DNA of 51,219 bases from a virus. The number at the start of each line of letters is the position of its first letter. Positions within the stretch are counted from its first letter, which is position 1. A model generated the notes under the pieces. The model saw only the letters and a list, made by a program, of their open reading frames with translations. It did not search any database and was not told where the DNA came from. Positions 15,620 through 23,882 of the stretch are shown here, in pieces. The position numbers were made by a program, and so were the translations under genes. The stretch spans positions 1 to 51,219 of IMG/VR virus record IMGVR_UViG_3300019871_000003, one strand, 5' to 3'.

Positions 15620-16032
15620 CTATAAACAACGATCTAAAAAGCAAGTATTTTGCAATGTACTTAGGGCAAAAAGTATACTGTAAAACCAAAGAATCGCAGC
15701 GTAAGTTTGAACTTACGCCTATTTATCTATCTTCTGAATATGTTTGGATGGGTATTCTCGAATTAAGATCAATAGAAAGCCTAACATCAATCGAGTTACA
15801 AAAAACATCCGAAATAGTTGGACAATCGCAAATAGGCGAACAGCAAACTAAAATATTGCTCGATAAATACATGGATAGCCGTCATTGCAACCTCACAGCG
15901 TGGGAGTGGTATCAGGTATTTGAATATCTTAAATCCATCAGCATCGCCCTCCCTCTTTTCGACCAATCCACAAACACCCTCATCTCAGTCGACGAGTTAA
16001 TTAAAGAGGGGATAGTAAAAATAACCAGGTAA
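15616..16032 (+). CDS. Conserved Bacteroidota phage protein
   Basis: 138 residues. Features such as Y-F-A-M-Y-L-G-Q-K-V, the central Y-M-D-S-R-H-C-N-L, and the end L-P-L-F-D-Q-S-T-N-T-L-I-S-V-D-E-L recall hypothetical proteins frequent in Bacteroidota phages. Function unknown. Confidence 0.65.
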   Translation: MTINNDLKSKYFAMYLGQKVYCKTKESQRKFELTPIYLSSEYVWMGILELRSIESLTSIELQKTSEIVGQSQIGEQQTKILLDKYMDSRHCNLTAWEWYQVFEYLKSISIALPLFDQSTNTLISVDELIKEGIVKITR

Positions 16033-16040
16033 ATGTTTGG

Positions 16041-16074
16041 TTTTTAAGTATAAAATGATTATTTTTAAGTATAA
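16041..16074 (+). repeat. Pair of 13-base direct repeats before the DUF4326 gene
   Basis: TTTTTAAGTATAA occurs at 16041-16053 and 16062-16074, 21 bases apart (two helical turns), the second running into the ATG. The spacing could suit a regulator on one DNA face; no promoter box is clear. Confidence 0.5.
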
Positions 16075-16442
16075 TGCCAGTAAGAATTCAGAGACGAAGG
16101 GTTAAGGGTTGGACAAAGCCAGTCGGTGCGGTTAATTGTACCAGGCCAAGTAAATACGGTAATCCGTTTTCAGTAGAAAAATATGGATTAGATCGGTCAT
16201 TGAAGTTATTTCAACAAATGATCGATGAGTTTACATCTATAAAACAATTCTCGATAGATGCCCAAGAAGATGCTTTAAACAGCCCACTTTTTAAGGCGTT
16301 CAGAAAAAGCAATGAATTATCGCTTAGGGATATGATAAAAAGCGATTTACGGGGCAAGGATTTAATGTGCTTTTGTGAATTTGATAAACCATGTCATGCA
16401 AATATTCTTTTATGCATAGCTAATCAACCAAATGACCAGTAA
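16074..16442 (+). CDS. DUF4326 protein
   Basis: 122 residues. P-V-R-I-Q-R-R-R-V-K-G-W at the start, N-C-T-R-P-S-K-Y-G-N-P-F near 25, and G-K-D-L-M-C-F-C-E-F-D-K-P-C-H-A near the end match DUF4326. This phage-enriched family carries conserved Cys/His residues, and some authors have linked it to nucleoside or ADP-ribose chemistry (not certain). It overlaps the next gene by 11 bases. Confidence 0.8.
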   Translation: MPVRIQRRRVKGWTKPVGAVNCTRPSKYGNPFSVEKYGLDRSLKLFQQMIDEFTSIKQFSIDAQEDALNSPLFKAFRKSNELSLRDMIKSDLRGKDLMCFCEFDKPCHANILLCIANQPNDQ

Positions 16443-16944
16443 TGAGGGTCGCGCCCTAATAAACAAATTAATCGATAAGGGGCATGTTATGAGCGGCAAC
16501 CGACTCTACACCCCAACCGAAGCAAAACTATTAAACCTAAGCCCTGAAAAGAAGCCACGAGCCAAAAGACAGACAAGAACCTATGACACTAACGATCATT
16601 TAAACATAGCTAATAAAGCTAAACACTGTGATCAGTTTACCAGGTTGTTAGAAATAGAGATAGGTGTAGCAGTTTGGCCAGAATATCGGTTTAGCGCTGA
16701 GAAAGGTTATAAGTTGGATTACGCCATCCCGGAATATCGAATAGGAGTAGAATGTGACGGTGGCATCCATAAGAAAGGCAAAAGCGGGCATAGCTCTGGC
16801 ACTGGTATTCAAAGGGATATAAACAAAGCAAGTTGCCTAGCCGCAAACGGGTGGTTACTAATAAGGCGTACCCCTCAGCAATTAATAACATCTGAGACTA
16901 TTGAATTGATTAAAAGAGCTATACAAAATACTAAATTCGTATAA
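16432..16944 (+). CDS. DUF559/Vsr-like endonuclease
   Basis: 170 residues. The core L-D-Y-A-I-P-E-Y-R-I-G-V-E-C-D-G-G-I-H (about 98-116) has the D ... E-x-D-G-x-x-H layout of Vsr/DUF559 nucleases in the PD-(D/E)xK class, followed by R-D-I-N-K-A and a closing hydrophobic strand (W-L-L-I-R-R-T-P-Q-Q-L). It probably cuts DNA: nicking, mismatch-linked cutting, or resolution of recombination intermediates. The N-terminal 60 residues are basic and may bind DNA. Confidence 0.75.
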   Translation: MTSNEGRALINKLIDKGHVMSGNRLYTPTEAKLLNLSPEKKPRAKRQTRTYDTNDHLNIANKAKHCDQFTRLLEIEIGVAVWPEYRFSAEKGYKLDYAIPEYRIGVECDGGIHKKGKSGHSSGTGIQRDINKASCLAANGWLLIRRTPQQLITSETIELIKRAIQNTKFV

Positions 16945-17108
16945 TGGAAAAAGTTGATTGCATAAAAATTATATCATCAGGGGTTATTTATTTCATAATT
17001 GATCCCACTGAACCACTCCCTATTCTGGTTACCATGACTATGAATACGGTCAAGTCCGAAGTAAAAACCAGAAAGGAAATACAGGAATTGCTTACAGCAT
17101 TGAATTAA
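16944..17108 (+). CDS. 54-residue hypothetical protein
   Basis: Start overlaps the nuclease stop by one base (TAATG). The sequence alternates hydrophobic strands and ends in a helix (K-T-R-K-E-I-Q-E-L-L-T-A-L). No family recognised. Confidence 0.5.
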   Translation: MEKVDCIKIISSGVIYFIIDPTEPLPILVTMTMNTVKSEVKTRKEIQELLTALN

Positions 17109-17126
17109 TAAAGAAAGCTATACAAG

Positions 17127-17423
17127 ATGCCATTCGATAAGAAATATTATAAACAGATAAAAGCTTTTGTAGCCGAGCAACTTCAGCAGCCCTCATTTCT
17201 ATATACAGGTAAATGCCCCTTTGAATGGGCTAAAACGTTTTTACCTTTGGTTAAGGATTGCGAACACCGGGAAGATTACGAAGCGGCACAGGCCACAAGT
17301 GATGCCATAATGGAGTTTTTAAATCAGTTCTTACCAGCCGATCAGCAATTAACCAAGGAAAAGGATATATTAAAGCTGCCGGAATATAAAGAAATTATAA
17401 TATACGGGCATATTAGTTATTAA
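17127..17423 (+). CDS. Hypothetical protein
   Basis: 98 residues, helical, with paired acidic/basic residues. It has Y-E-A-A-Q-A-T-S-D-A-I in the middle. No family recognised. Confidence 0.55.
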   Translation: MPFDKKYYKQIKAFVAEQLQQPSFLYTGKCPFEWAKTFLPLVKDCEHREDYEAAQATSDAIMEFLNQFLPADQQLTKEKDILKLPEYKEIIIYGHISY

Positions 17424-17466
17424 ATATGCAAGGCCGTTCGGGATTAAATTATAATTATCGCAAAAT

Positions 17467-17835
17467 ATGAACTCAATAACCACCTTAATCAAAAAATACC
17501 AGGATCTGATCAAAAAGGAAACTGATTATTTAGCCAGCCCGGAAGGACAGGCAGCCCCGGAAGCTCAGCGTTTATTCGCTACTCAGAAAATAATGGACTG
17601 GAAGGGGTTTGTGGATAATCTGGAGAAAGTGGATAATTGGATTGATGTAATAGACGAGCCGCCGGAATATTATAAAATCTTTCTATGTCTAAATAAACAC
17701 CATAATTTACAATGCGTGGCATGGCGGGCATCTGATGGGGATAACGACATTTACACTATATACCAAACAAATATAATTGTAAGAGATATCACCCATTGGC
17801 GTCCACTACCAGTAAATAATTTTGAAGAATTTTAA
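17467..17835 (+). CDS. DUF551-like protein with helical N-terminus
   Basis: 122 residues. Residues 1-55 are helical; from W-I-D-V-I-D-E-P-P-E-Y-Y (about 58) to T-H-W-R-P-L-P the sequence fits DUF551. It is the third such protein in the accessory region. No activity known. Confidence 0.65.
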   Translation: MNSITTLIKKYQDLIKKETDYLASPEGQAAPEAQRLFATQKIMDWKGFVDNLEKVDNWIDVIDEPPEYYKIFLCLNKHHNLQCVAWRASDGDNDIYTIYQTNIIVRDITHWRPLPVNNFEEF

Positions 17836-17860
17836 AAACCAATAAGGGGGATAGAACAAC

Positions 17861-18031
17861 ATGGTAGCTAATCCTAAAATAGAATCATTGATCTTCATGT
17901 TTAGGCATTATGAAGCATTAGCAAAGAAATGCTTTGAAATTTATCCCGATATTGTAGACGCTTACTTTATGTACGATTATTATATTGGAAAGGCTGAAAT
18001 GTACGAGGATATTTTATTAAGAGTTTTATGA
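17861..18031 (+). CDS. 56-residue aromatic protein
   Basis: Short frame after a GGGGG-containing leader, rich in Phe/Tyr/Met and acidic residues (Y-F-M-Y-D-Y-Y-I-G-K-A-E-M). Last gene of the accessory block before the late control region. Function unknown. Confidence 0.5.
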   Translation: MVANPKIESLIFMFRHYEALAKKCFEIYPDIVDAYFMYDYYIGKAEMYEDILLRVL

Positions 18032-18050
18032 TACCAAGCCCTAATATTTA

Positions 18051-18076
18051 ATCAACTACAGTTTATCAAGTTTACA
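18051..18076 (+). promoter_or_regulatory. Late-control element, copy 1
   Basis: ATCAACTACAGTTTAT (two half-sites, 18051-18066) and a third half-site AGTTTACA (18069-18076) starting 9 bases after the second. It lies 62 bases upstream of copy 2, so the terminase unit has two elements. See the consensus under copy 2. Confidence 0.6.
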
Positions 18077-18112
18077 AATCAAAACATAGTTTCAAATAAA
18101 AATGAATATTTA

Positions 18113-18138
18113 GTAAACTATAGTTGACAGAGTTTACA
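18113..18138 (+). promoter_or_regulatory. Late-control element, copy 2
   Basis: GTAAACTATAGTTGAC (18113-18128) plus a third arm AGTTTACA (18131-18138). All five copies fit RTMAACTRYAGTTKAY. In four of them an AGTKTACA arm starts exactly 9 bases after the second half-site. Two half-sites face each other and the third repeats the second, as in sites that bind a dimer plus a further monomer. It overlaps the -33 box of the terminase promoter. Confidence 0.7.
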
Positions 18139-18154
18139 ACATTACTTATATTTG
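18124..18154 (+). promoter_or_regulatory. Bacteroidota-type promoter for the terminase/structural unit
   Basis: TTG at 18124-18126 and TATATTTG at 18147-18154, separated by 20 bases, fit the Bacteroidota sigma factor pattern (TTG-N19/20-TAnnTTTG). The -33 box lies inside the second arm of late-control copy 2. Transcription would start near 18161, ten bases before the terminase small-subunit ATG. Confidence 0.75.
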
Positions 18155-18170
18155 GGTATAATATTTAATT

Positions 18171-18629
18171 ATGCCAGCCGCTAAAGGAAATAAGCACGCC
18201 AAGGGGAATACCGGAGGCAGGCCAACGCTTTACAAACAAGAGTACAATCAGTATGCTTATAAGCTTTGCTTACTTGGGGCTATGGATGCCGAATTGGCTG
18301 ATTTTTTCAATGTAGAAGAAAGTACTATTAATAATTGGAAAAAGGATCATAAAGAGTTTTTGGAGTCCATAAAAAGAGGCAAGATCCAGGCAGACGCAGA
18401 AGTAGCCTCTAAGCTATTTCATCGCGCCAAAGGATACGATCATCCGGAGGATAAAATATTTAATGATCAAGGATTCCCCCTTATTATACCTACAACAAAA
18501 CATTACCCGCCTGATACTACAGCTGCTATATTTTGGCTTAAAAACAGACAGCCGTCTAAATGGCGAGATAAAACAGAAATAGACTTGAAAGCTAATGTTA
18601 GCCTTTCTGATTTGGATGTTGAGTTTTAA
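18171..18629 (+). CDS. Terminase small subunit
   Basis: 152 residues. A basic start (K-G-N-K-H-A-K-G-N-T-G-G-R-P) precedes a homeodomain-like HTH (Y-A-Y-K-L-C-L-L-G-A-M-D-A-E-L-A-D-F-F), then S-T-I-N-N-W-K-K-D-H. A later P-P-D-T-T-A-A-I-F-W-L-K-N-R is typical of this small-subunit family. It recognises the packaging site on phage DNA and delivers it to the large subunit. First gene of the late operon, three bases before the large subunit. Confidence 0.85.
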   Translation: MPAAKGNKHAKGNTGGRPTLYKQEYNQYAYKLCLLGAMDAELADFFNVEESTINNWKKDHKEFLESIKRGKIQADAEVASKLFHRAKGYDHPEDKIFNDQGFPLIIPTTKHYPPDTTAAIFWLKNRQPSKWRDKTEIDLKANVSLSDLDVEF

Positions 18630-18632
18630 AAT

Positions 18633-19979
18633 ATGGAAGTTGCTGAGCCACTAAAAAAACGTAAGGTGCTACCCAATGCGGAACCTGAATATAAAATACT
18701 ATATGAAGAAAACAGGCCGCCTGAAATAAATCTTTATATATGTATTGGCGGCCGAGGCGGCAAGAAAACTTTCGAGGTGTCAAAGTTTGCGGCTTATTCA
18801 GCATCGATAAAAAAGAAAAGAATTGTTATCCTTCGAGATGAAAAAGCCCTTATCAAAGAATCTATACTTAATGAAATATGGTCACGGTACGATAAGGCCA
18901 ATATTAACGGTGCACTGGATGCTGAATGCGTAAAGAATGAAACCGAGCTAAAGGACATTAAAACCGGCAAAACATTAATATACACAAAGGGGTTCAGGGC
19001 GTCTGATCTGCAAAAGAAAGCTAATCTAAAAGGTCCATCTGATATTGATATTGCAATAATTGAAGAGGGTGAAGATATCCGCGACAAAACCAAATATGAT
19101 ACTTTCGTTGATGGGTTAAGAAAAGAAGGTTGCATAGTGATCATCATGCTAAACACCCCAGATATTCAACACTTCTTAGTAAAGCGGTTTTTTAACCTGG
19201 AGCAAGTTGAAGACGGTTATTTTAAACTGATCCCTAAAAACATACCTGGCTTTATAGCTATACAAACCTCATACAAAGATAACCCACACTTACCTGCTCA
19301 TATCATTTCAAGGTATGAAGGATATGGCGACCCAAACCACCACCTTTACGATAAACATTATTATCTGACTTCTATCTTGGGTTATGCCAGTACCGGGCGC
19401 AAAGGGCAGATATTTTCAAAAGTTAAGCCTATCAGCAGATCAGAATATATGTCGCTGCAACTTATAGAGCATTACGGGCAGGATTTTGGCACTGCATCAC
19501 CTGCGGCTTTAGTGGGAGTTAAATTAGATGGCAACCGGGCATATGTAAGGCTTTTAAATTATAAACCATTAGAGGCATTGGAATTAGGTAAGCTTTATTG
19601 CACGTTAGGATTTGGGCCAAATGATGAGATAATATGCGATTACGCAGAGCCGATAACAATTGCAAAACTATCTAACGGGTGGCATGATCTTTCGCCGGAT
19701 GAATATTTAAAGTACCCGCAGTTAGCCACTGGCTTTTATGCTGTACCATGTGCATCAAAAGATATACCAGCCCGTATAGGACTAATGAAGGGCATGGAGC
19801 TTTACGCCGTAGAAGAGGATATTGAGCTATGGGAAGAGATAAATAATTTTGCCTATGAGCAAAATAAATACATGGAATATACCAATTACCCTGAGGACAA
19901 ATGGAACCATGCTTTTTTTGATGCTGCGGGGTACGTTATCGTTGCAAAAAGAGGTTATAGTGATTCGCGCGCTTATTAG
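18633..19979 (+). CDS. Terminase large subunit
   Basis: 448 residues. ATPase half: Walker A-like G-G-R-G-G-K-K-T (39-46), Walker B I-I-E-E (142-145). Nuclease half: Q-D-F-G-T-A-S-P (283-290), a second acidic site C-D-Y-A-E-P, and a final Asp in F-F-D-A-A-G-Y near 430, as in RNase H-like terminase nucleases (Terminase_3/PBSX type). It translocates DNA into the prohead and cuts it. The order small subunit, large subunit, portal, capsid is standard. Confidence 0.93.
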   Translation: MEVAEPLKKRKVLPNAEPEYKILYEENRPPEINLYICIGGRGGKKTFEVSKFAAYSASIKKKRIVILRDEKALIKESILNEIWSRYDKANINGALDAECVKNETELKDIKTGKTLIYTKGFRASDLQKKANLKGPSDIDIAIIEEGEDIRDKTKYDTFVDGLRKEGCIVIIMLNTPDIQHFLVKRFFNLEQVEDGYFKLIPKNIPGFIAIQTSYKDNPHLPAHIISRYEGYGDPNHHLYDKHYYLTSILGYASTGRKGQIFSKVKPISRSEYMSLQLIEHYGQDFGTASPAALVGVKLDGNRAYVRLLNYKPLEALELGKLYCTLGFGPNDEIICDYAEPITIAKLSNGWHDLSPDEYLKYPQLATGFYAVPCASKDIPARIGLMKGMELYAVEEDIELWEEINNFAYEQNKYMEYTNYPEDKWNHAFFDAAGYVIVAKRGYSDSRAY

Positions 19980-20013
19980 TTAGATTTTTAAAATAGTATA
20001 GTTATAAAACATT

Positions 20014-21786
20014 ATGGCGGTAGTTCAATTTCCAAAAATACAGGAAATAATACTGAGTAACCCAAACAAGGCAATTATAGCCGAGGCAAGAATTATCGCC
20101 GATAAGCTCATGCTTCATGTTTTTGGGAAAGGGCTTAGTAGCGCCCTTCAGCGTTCAGATTATTTCGAGAATGAAGATGTGTTTAAAGTTCGTAACAAAG
20201 ATGCAGTATCTAACAGAGATCTTTTTACCCGCATACTACAGCGGGAGGAAATGGTATTTACCGCCAAGGGTGGATCATCTTACTACAAAGGGCTATCGCC
20301 TGAGCAAACCATTCAAATGGATGCCACACTTGACCAGATACGGTTTAATATGACTATTCGCAAATGGGTAAAAGAATTTGCACTTAAAGCTTATAGGGTG
20401 GATCCAATGTCGGTATTATTCATTGAGGTAGATAATATCGGTAATATTTATCCAACGTACAAATCCATTGATTCTGTTTACGACTATAAGACAAATGGCA
20501 GGAAGCTTGAATATGTATGTTTCCGGCTAAAGGCTCAAGAAGTAAGACAGTTTTATCAAGACATGAACCTGTCTATCCCAACGGATATAGCCGATATACC
20601 AGGAACAAAGTACACGCAGTATTACCGCTTTGTTGATGACGCTGAGGATAGGATATGTAAGTCAAACGGAGTAACTGTTACCGAGGAAAACTCTATTAAA
20701 ATAGCATTCAGTGCGCTGCCTGCAATTATTGCATCGGATATTATAGATTTTAACAATACGCAGTGTTTCCTATCGCCTATTGAGCCAACTATAGAATTAG
20801 CGCACACTTATTTAAACGATCGGTCAATACGGGATCTATCAAAGAAATATAGTGGGTTTCCAAAAGGGTATGAGCCGCTACTGACATGCTCTACATGCTT
20901 AGGAACAGGGCTATTAGCAGCTAAAGCATGCCCTGAATGCTCTGAGGCCGGAGCCACAAGGGGCACGGGTTATAAATTGCGTACAAAGGTGTCTGACGTC
21001 GCACGATTCCCATTGCCTAAAGAAGGGCAAACAGGTGGTGTAAGCGATCCATCTAAGTTTTTCGGGTATATATCACCAGATATAAAGACATGGGATAAGC
21101 AGGACACCTCATTAGTAGATATTGAGAACTTAATGCAGGATGTTTATTGGGGCACCGTAAATAAACAATCTACTACCGGCCCGACTACAAGCCAGGGCAA
21201 TACCGGATCATTCCAAGAGACGGCAACAAAAACTCTTGCCGACTTGCAGCCGATATATGCCAGACTAAACGAAACAGCGGATTGGGCTGAGGGTACTGAA
21301 AATGCATTATGTCAGTTTATTGGCGAGTATTTATTTCCGGGATCATTCAAGAAATCAACAAGGACATACGGCAGGTATTACATACTGGAGACGCCGGATG
21401 AGTTGATTGAAGAATACCTTGACATGAAAACAAAAGGTGCACCACAGGCAACATTATTCGATACGTTAAGGAAATATTACCATTCTGTGTACGCTAATGA
21501 TCCTGTTCAATTAGCAATTAAGCTAAAACTAATCAACATAGAGCCTTTTGTGCATCAAACAGTTGTACAGGTACAGGCGGCCAATCCATCGCGGATTGAC
21601 TTTTTTATGAAGATGTATTTTTCTGAATGGCTGGCTACCAAAGATGATAATTACTTGCTTGCTTCATCTGAAGAAGCATTGCTTGCCGATTTAACATTAT
21701 TTGCAACTAGTAAGATGGTAGAACCGGCTGAGCTATTAGTACCGCCTACCGTTGGAATAAGCGAAACAGTAAGAAATATAAATTAA
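20014..21786 (+). CDS. Portal protein with a DnaJ-type zinc-finger insert
   Basis: 590 residues, between terminase and capsid genes, the position of the portal, the dodecameric ring through which DNA enters the head. Length and the D-K-Q-D-T-S ... G-S-F-Q-E-T-A-T-K-T-L-A-D-L-Q-P-I-Y region agree with SPP1-like portals in general. Odd: near 290-310 it carries C-S-T-C-L-G-T-G and C-P-E-C, a DnaJ-like CxxCxGxG plus CxxC zinc motif rarely seen in portals. Portal identity rests on size, position and the helical C-terminus. Confidence 0.75.
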   Translation: MAVVQFPKIQEIILSNPNKAIIAEARIIADKLMLHVFGKGLSSALQRSDYFENEDVFKVRNKDAVSNRDLFTRILQREEMVFTAKGGSSYYKGLSPEQTIQMDATLDQIRFNMTIRKWVKEFALKAYRVDPMSVLFIEVDNIGNIYPTYKSIDSVYDYKTNGRKLEYVCFRLKAQEVRQFYQDMNLSIPTDIADIPGTKYTQYYRFVDDAEDRICKSNGVTVTEENSIKIAFSALPAIIASDIIDFNNTQCFLSPIEPTIELAHTYLNDRSIRDLSKKYSGFPKGYEPLLTCSTCLGTGLLAAKACPECSEAGATRGTGYKLRTKVSDVARFPLPKEGQTGGVSDPSKFFGYISPDIKTWDKQDTSLVDIENLMQDVYWGTVNKQSTTGPTTSQGNTGSFQETATKTLADLQPIYARLNETADWAEGTENALCQFIGEYLFPGSFKKSTRTYGRYYILETPDELIEEYLDMKTKGAPQATLFDTLRKYYHSVYANDPVQLAIKLKLINIEPFVHQTVVQVQAANPSRIDFFMKMYFSEWLATKDDNYLLASSEEALLADLTLFATSKMVEPAELLVPPTVGISETVRNIN

Positions 21787-21798
21787 AAACAAACTATA

Positions 21799-22209
21799 AT
21801 GTCAAGACAAAAACAAACAACCAGGCCCGATGTAAGCCAATTTGATTATTCAAAGATGGCGGCACAATCAACCAATGATGCTATTTACGAAAAGGAAAAA
21901 CTACATTTTGCAAGTTACCAGGAAGTAGTTCAATCGCTTATGAACAACGAAAAGTATGATTATGAAATGTGGCTTGCCTCTGCAACATTCGAAGAGGTAA
22001 TGGTACGCCAAAACGGCAAACAGGTAAAGGCTATTAAACTTGTTGGTGTACGCCTGAACGGCAACAAGCCGATACAGCTAACAAGGATGACGAAGATACA
22101 GGCTGACGAAATCAATAAGCATGTTAGTATCGACGGTCATACTTCAAAGTATCTGTTCTTAGCTAAAGAAGTAGTTAAAGTAAAAGAAAGTGAGGCTGTA
22201 AATGTATAA
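21799..22209 (+). CDS. Structural-region hypothetical protein
   Basis: 136 residues between portal and scaffold candidate. Mixed alpha/beta; contains V-R-Q-N-G-K-Q-V-K-A-I-K-L-V-G-V-R-L-N-G-N-K-P. No family recognised. It overlaps the next small gene by eight bases. Confidence 0.6.
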   Translation: MSRQKQTTRPDVSQFDYSKMAAQSTNDAIYEKEKLHFASYQEVVQSLMNNEKYDYEMWLASATFEEVMVRQNGKQVKAIKLVGVRLNGNKPIQLTRMTKIQADEINKHVSIDGHTSKYLFLAKEVVKVKESEAVNV

Positions 22210-22375
22210 CTGGATAGCGATGGGGCCGGGAGCGATTACATATCAAATATCAGCTGATGCAATATCAATAGAAAGTGATTGTTCTGTTTTCTGGCTTAAC
22301 AATGAAATGGTCGCAATATTGCCTTTGTCAATCCCTGTTTTACGTCAGGGTAAATCTGAAAGCGAGGCTACATAA
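22202..22375 (+). CDS. 57-residue structural-region protein
   Basis: Starts inside the end of the previous gene and ends two bases before the next ATG, so the spacing fits an operon member. Beta-rich in appearance, no motif recognised. Confidence 0.5.
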   Translation: MYNWIAMGPGAITYQISADAISIESDCSVFWLNNEMVAILPLSIPVLRQGKSESEAT

Positions 22376-22377
22376 TA

Positions 22378-22659
22378 ATGATACTGCCATACTTAGAACT
22401 GCCCCTTGCTATAGGATACGCCGGGCAGGAAGATAAAATAGTTGTAGGTAAATTTCAGCCTTCACGAATAACAGCATACCATGAAGGTTTTAACTCCGAT
22501 ATAGGCATGTTTATTTACCAGGACGGGCAACCATTCCAAATTGCTTTAAGTTTAGCTCAATACGAAAGTAAAATAAATGCTTACTGGGATATATTATCAA
22601 AGCAACAAGCGAAACAGGCCGCGAATCAAACAATTAAACAAAGACTTAAAATAAACTAA
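22378..22659 (+). CDS. Hypothetical protein
   Basis: 93 residues with a helical Gln/Ala/Lys-rich end (K-Q-Q-A-K-Q-A-A-N-Q-T-I-K-Q-R-L). It ends two bases before the scaffold-candidate ATG. Function unknown. Confidence 0.55.
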   Translation: MILPYLELPLAIGYAGQEDKIVVGKFQPSRITAYHEGFNSDIGMFIYQDGQPFQIALSLAQYESKINAYWDILSKQQAKQAANQTIKQRLKIN

Positions 22660-22661
22660 CC

Positions 22662-23477
22662 ATGTTAAAATCAGATATTAAAAAGAAGTTCAAAGACTTG
22701 GGCTTTGATATTGATAAACTTGTAGCAGCCGCAACCCACGCCGAAGAGCAGGACTTTACATTCCCAGAAATAAACAACCTCAGTGACGAGCAGCTAGCCG
22801 AGCGTGATAAGCAAGTAATTGCCACCGCGAAGCCTGAAATATTAAAAGAGGGCAAGCAAACAGGTATTGAGATCGCCAATAAAGCCATCGCAAAGAAGTT
22901 CAACCTGGCTGATGTTGACACCAAAGATCCTGATAAAATAATTGCAGCATTAGAAGGTAGCGTGGCAAAAGGTGATCTTGGACTAAAAGAACAAATATCG
23001 CTGTTGCAAAAAGATAAGACACGCCTAGAGGCTGATATCGAACAAGAACGCACTATTGGTAAACAAGCCAAGCAAGATACCGACCTGATCAGTTACTTCC
23101 CTGCAAAGCGTACAGGGATGACAGATAAAGAGTTCCTGGCACTTACCCGTATGAACCTATCTATTGAGGACCTTGACGGAGTGACAGTTGTTAAAAAAGA
23201 TGGCGCTGTTTTAAGGGACAGTAAAACACAATCTCCTGTTCCAGTAAAAGACGCTATAGCTAATCTGTTTACTGAAAAGAAATGGATTGCGGCAGAAGGT
23301 AAAGGCGGCAGAGGTGGTGATGACCAGCAAAGCAGCGCTTCAGGATTAAAGAAGTTTAGCCAGGTACAGGAGCAATATATTAAGGATAACCCAAAAGGCA
23401 GTGTTATTTCGCCTGAGTTTCAAACCCATGTTGCCGAAGTAGCAAAAGCGACAACAGACTTTGATTGGGATAATTAA
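22662..23477 (+). CDS. Scaffolding-protein candidate
   Basis: 271 residues, highly charged and helical. A coiled-coil stretch near 105-135 (L-G-L-K-E-Q-I-S-L-L-Q-K-D-K-T-R-L-E-A-D), then a G-K-G-G-R-G-G-D-D-Q-Q linker near 220. It is the last rightward gene of any size before the major capsid gene; gp20-type minor structural/scaffold proteins look like this. They guide prohead assembly and leave or are cleaved. No protease gene is seen nearby. Identity by composition and position. Confidence 0.6.
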   Translation: MLKSDIKKKFKDLGFDIDKLVAAATHAEEQDFTFPEINNLSDEQLAERDKQVIATAKPEILKEGKQTGIEIANKAIAKKFNLADVDTKDPDKIIAALEGSVAKGDLGLKEQISLLQKDKTRLEADIEQERTIGKQAKQDTDLISYFPAKRTGMTDKEFLALTRMNLSIEDLDGVTVVKKDGAVLRDSKTQSPVPVKDAIANLFTEKKWIAAEGKGGRGGDDQQSSASGLKKFSQVQEQYIKDNPKGSVISPEFQTHVAEVAKATTDFDWDN

Positions 23478-23482
23478 AAATT

Positions 23483-23614
23483 ATGGTAATGATATTCTTA
23501 TATGCTAACGTAATTAGTAAAAAGCATAGTATGAATGTCATTACCGTTAATGATTTTTACCTTTGGGACGGATACACAGTAGCTTATCAGCATACTTTTA
23601 TATCAGCAAATTAA
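23483..23614 (+). CDS. 43-residue hypothetical protein
   Basis: Starts five bases after the scaffold candidate's stop. Tyr/Val/Phe-rich (D-F-Y-L-W-D-G-Y-T-V-A-Y-Q-H). No motif; plausible but weakly supported. Confidence 0.35.
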   Translation: MVMIFLYANVISKKHSMNVITVNDFYLWDGYTVAYQHTFISAN

Positions 23615-23631
23615 CTATTCCTTTTCAGTTG

Positions 23632-23808
23632 TTAATTAGCGCAAATCTCATTAGAATAGTAGTATTTGCCTTTAATGTACACTTTAAGACATTCACGAGC
23701 CGAGATCGTACCCTGATGTAAAAAGGCTTCAGGCATTAGCCTTACAGGGATAAATCGGGCGTGCTTTTTTGTTATGTCGCCCCTGTAACGTGGGTTTAGT
23801 CCGTACAT
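23632..23808 (-). CDS. Antisense 58-residue gene in the capsid region
   Basis: The only leftward frame with coding look in the 18-43 kb late region. It encodes M-Y-G-L-N-P-R-Y-R-G-D near the start, then R-F-I-P-V-R-L-M-P-E-A-F-L near 20-30 and V-Y-I-K-G-K-Y-Y-Y-S near 43. The regular alternation of polar and nonpolar residues and its tail-to-tail fit with the gene ending at 23614 support it. No family recognised. The two direct repeats at 23826-23877 lie just upstream of its start. Confidence 0.5.
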   Translation of the reverse strand: MYGLNPRYRGDITKKHARFIPVRLMPEAFLHQGTISARECLKVYIKGKYYYSNEICAN

Positions 23809-23825
23809 ATTTAGTTGGGTGTAAG

Positions 23826-23877
23826 ATAAAATTACTAAATTAATTCGGTCTGTAAAATAAATTACTAAATTATTTGG
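23826..23877. repeat. AT-rich direct repeats between antisense gene and capsid element
   Basis: Two copies of ATAAA-TTACTAAATTA-TTYGG with an exact shared AAATTACTAAATTA at 23829-23842 and 23859-23872, period 30. They lie between the antisense gene start and late-control copy 3, so they could bind a regulator of either side. Confidence 0.5.
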
Positions 23878-23882
23878 TAATG

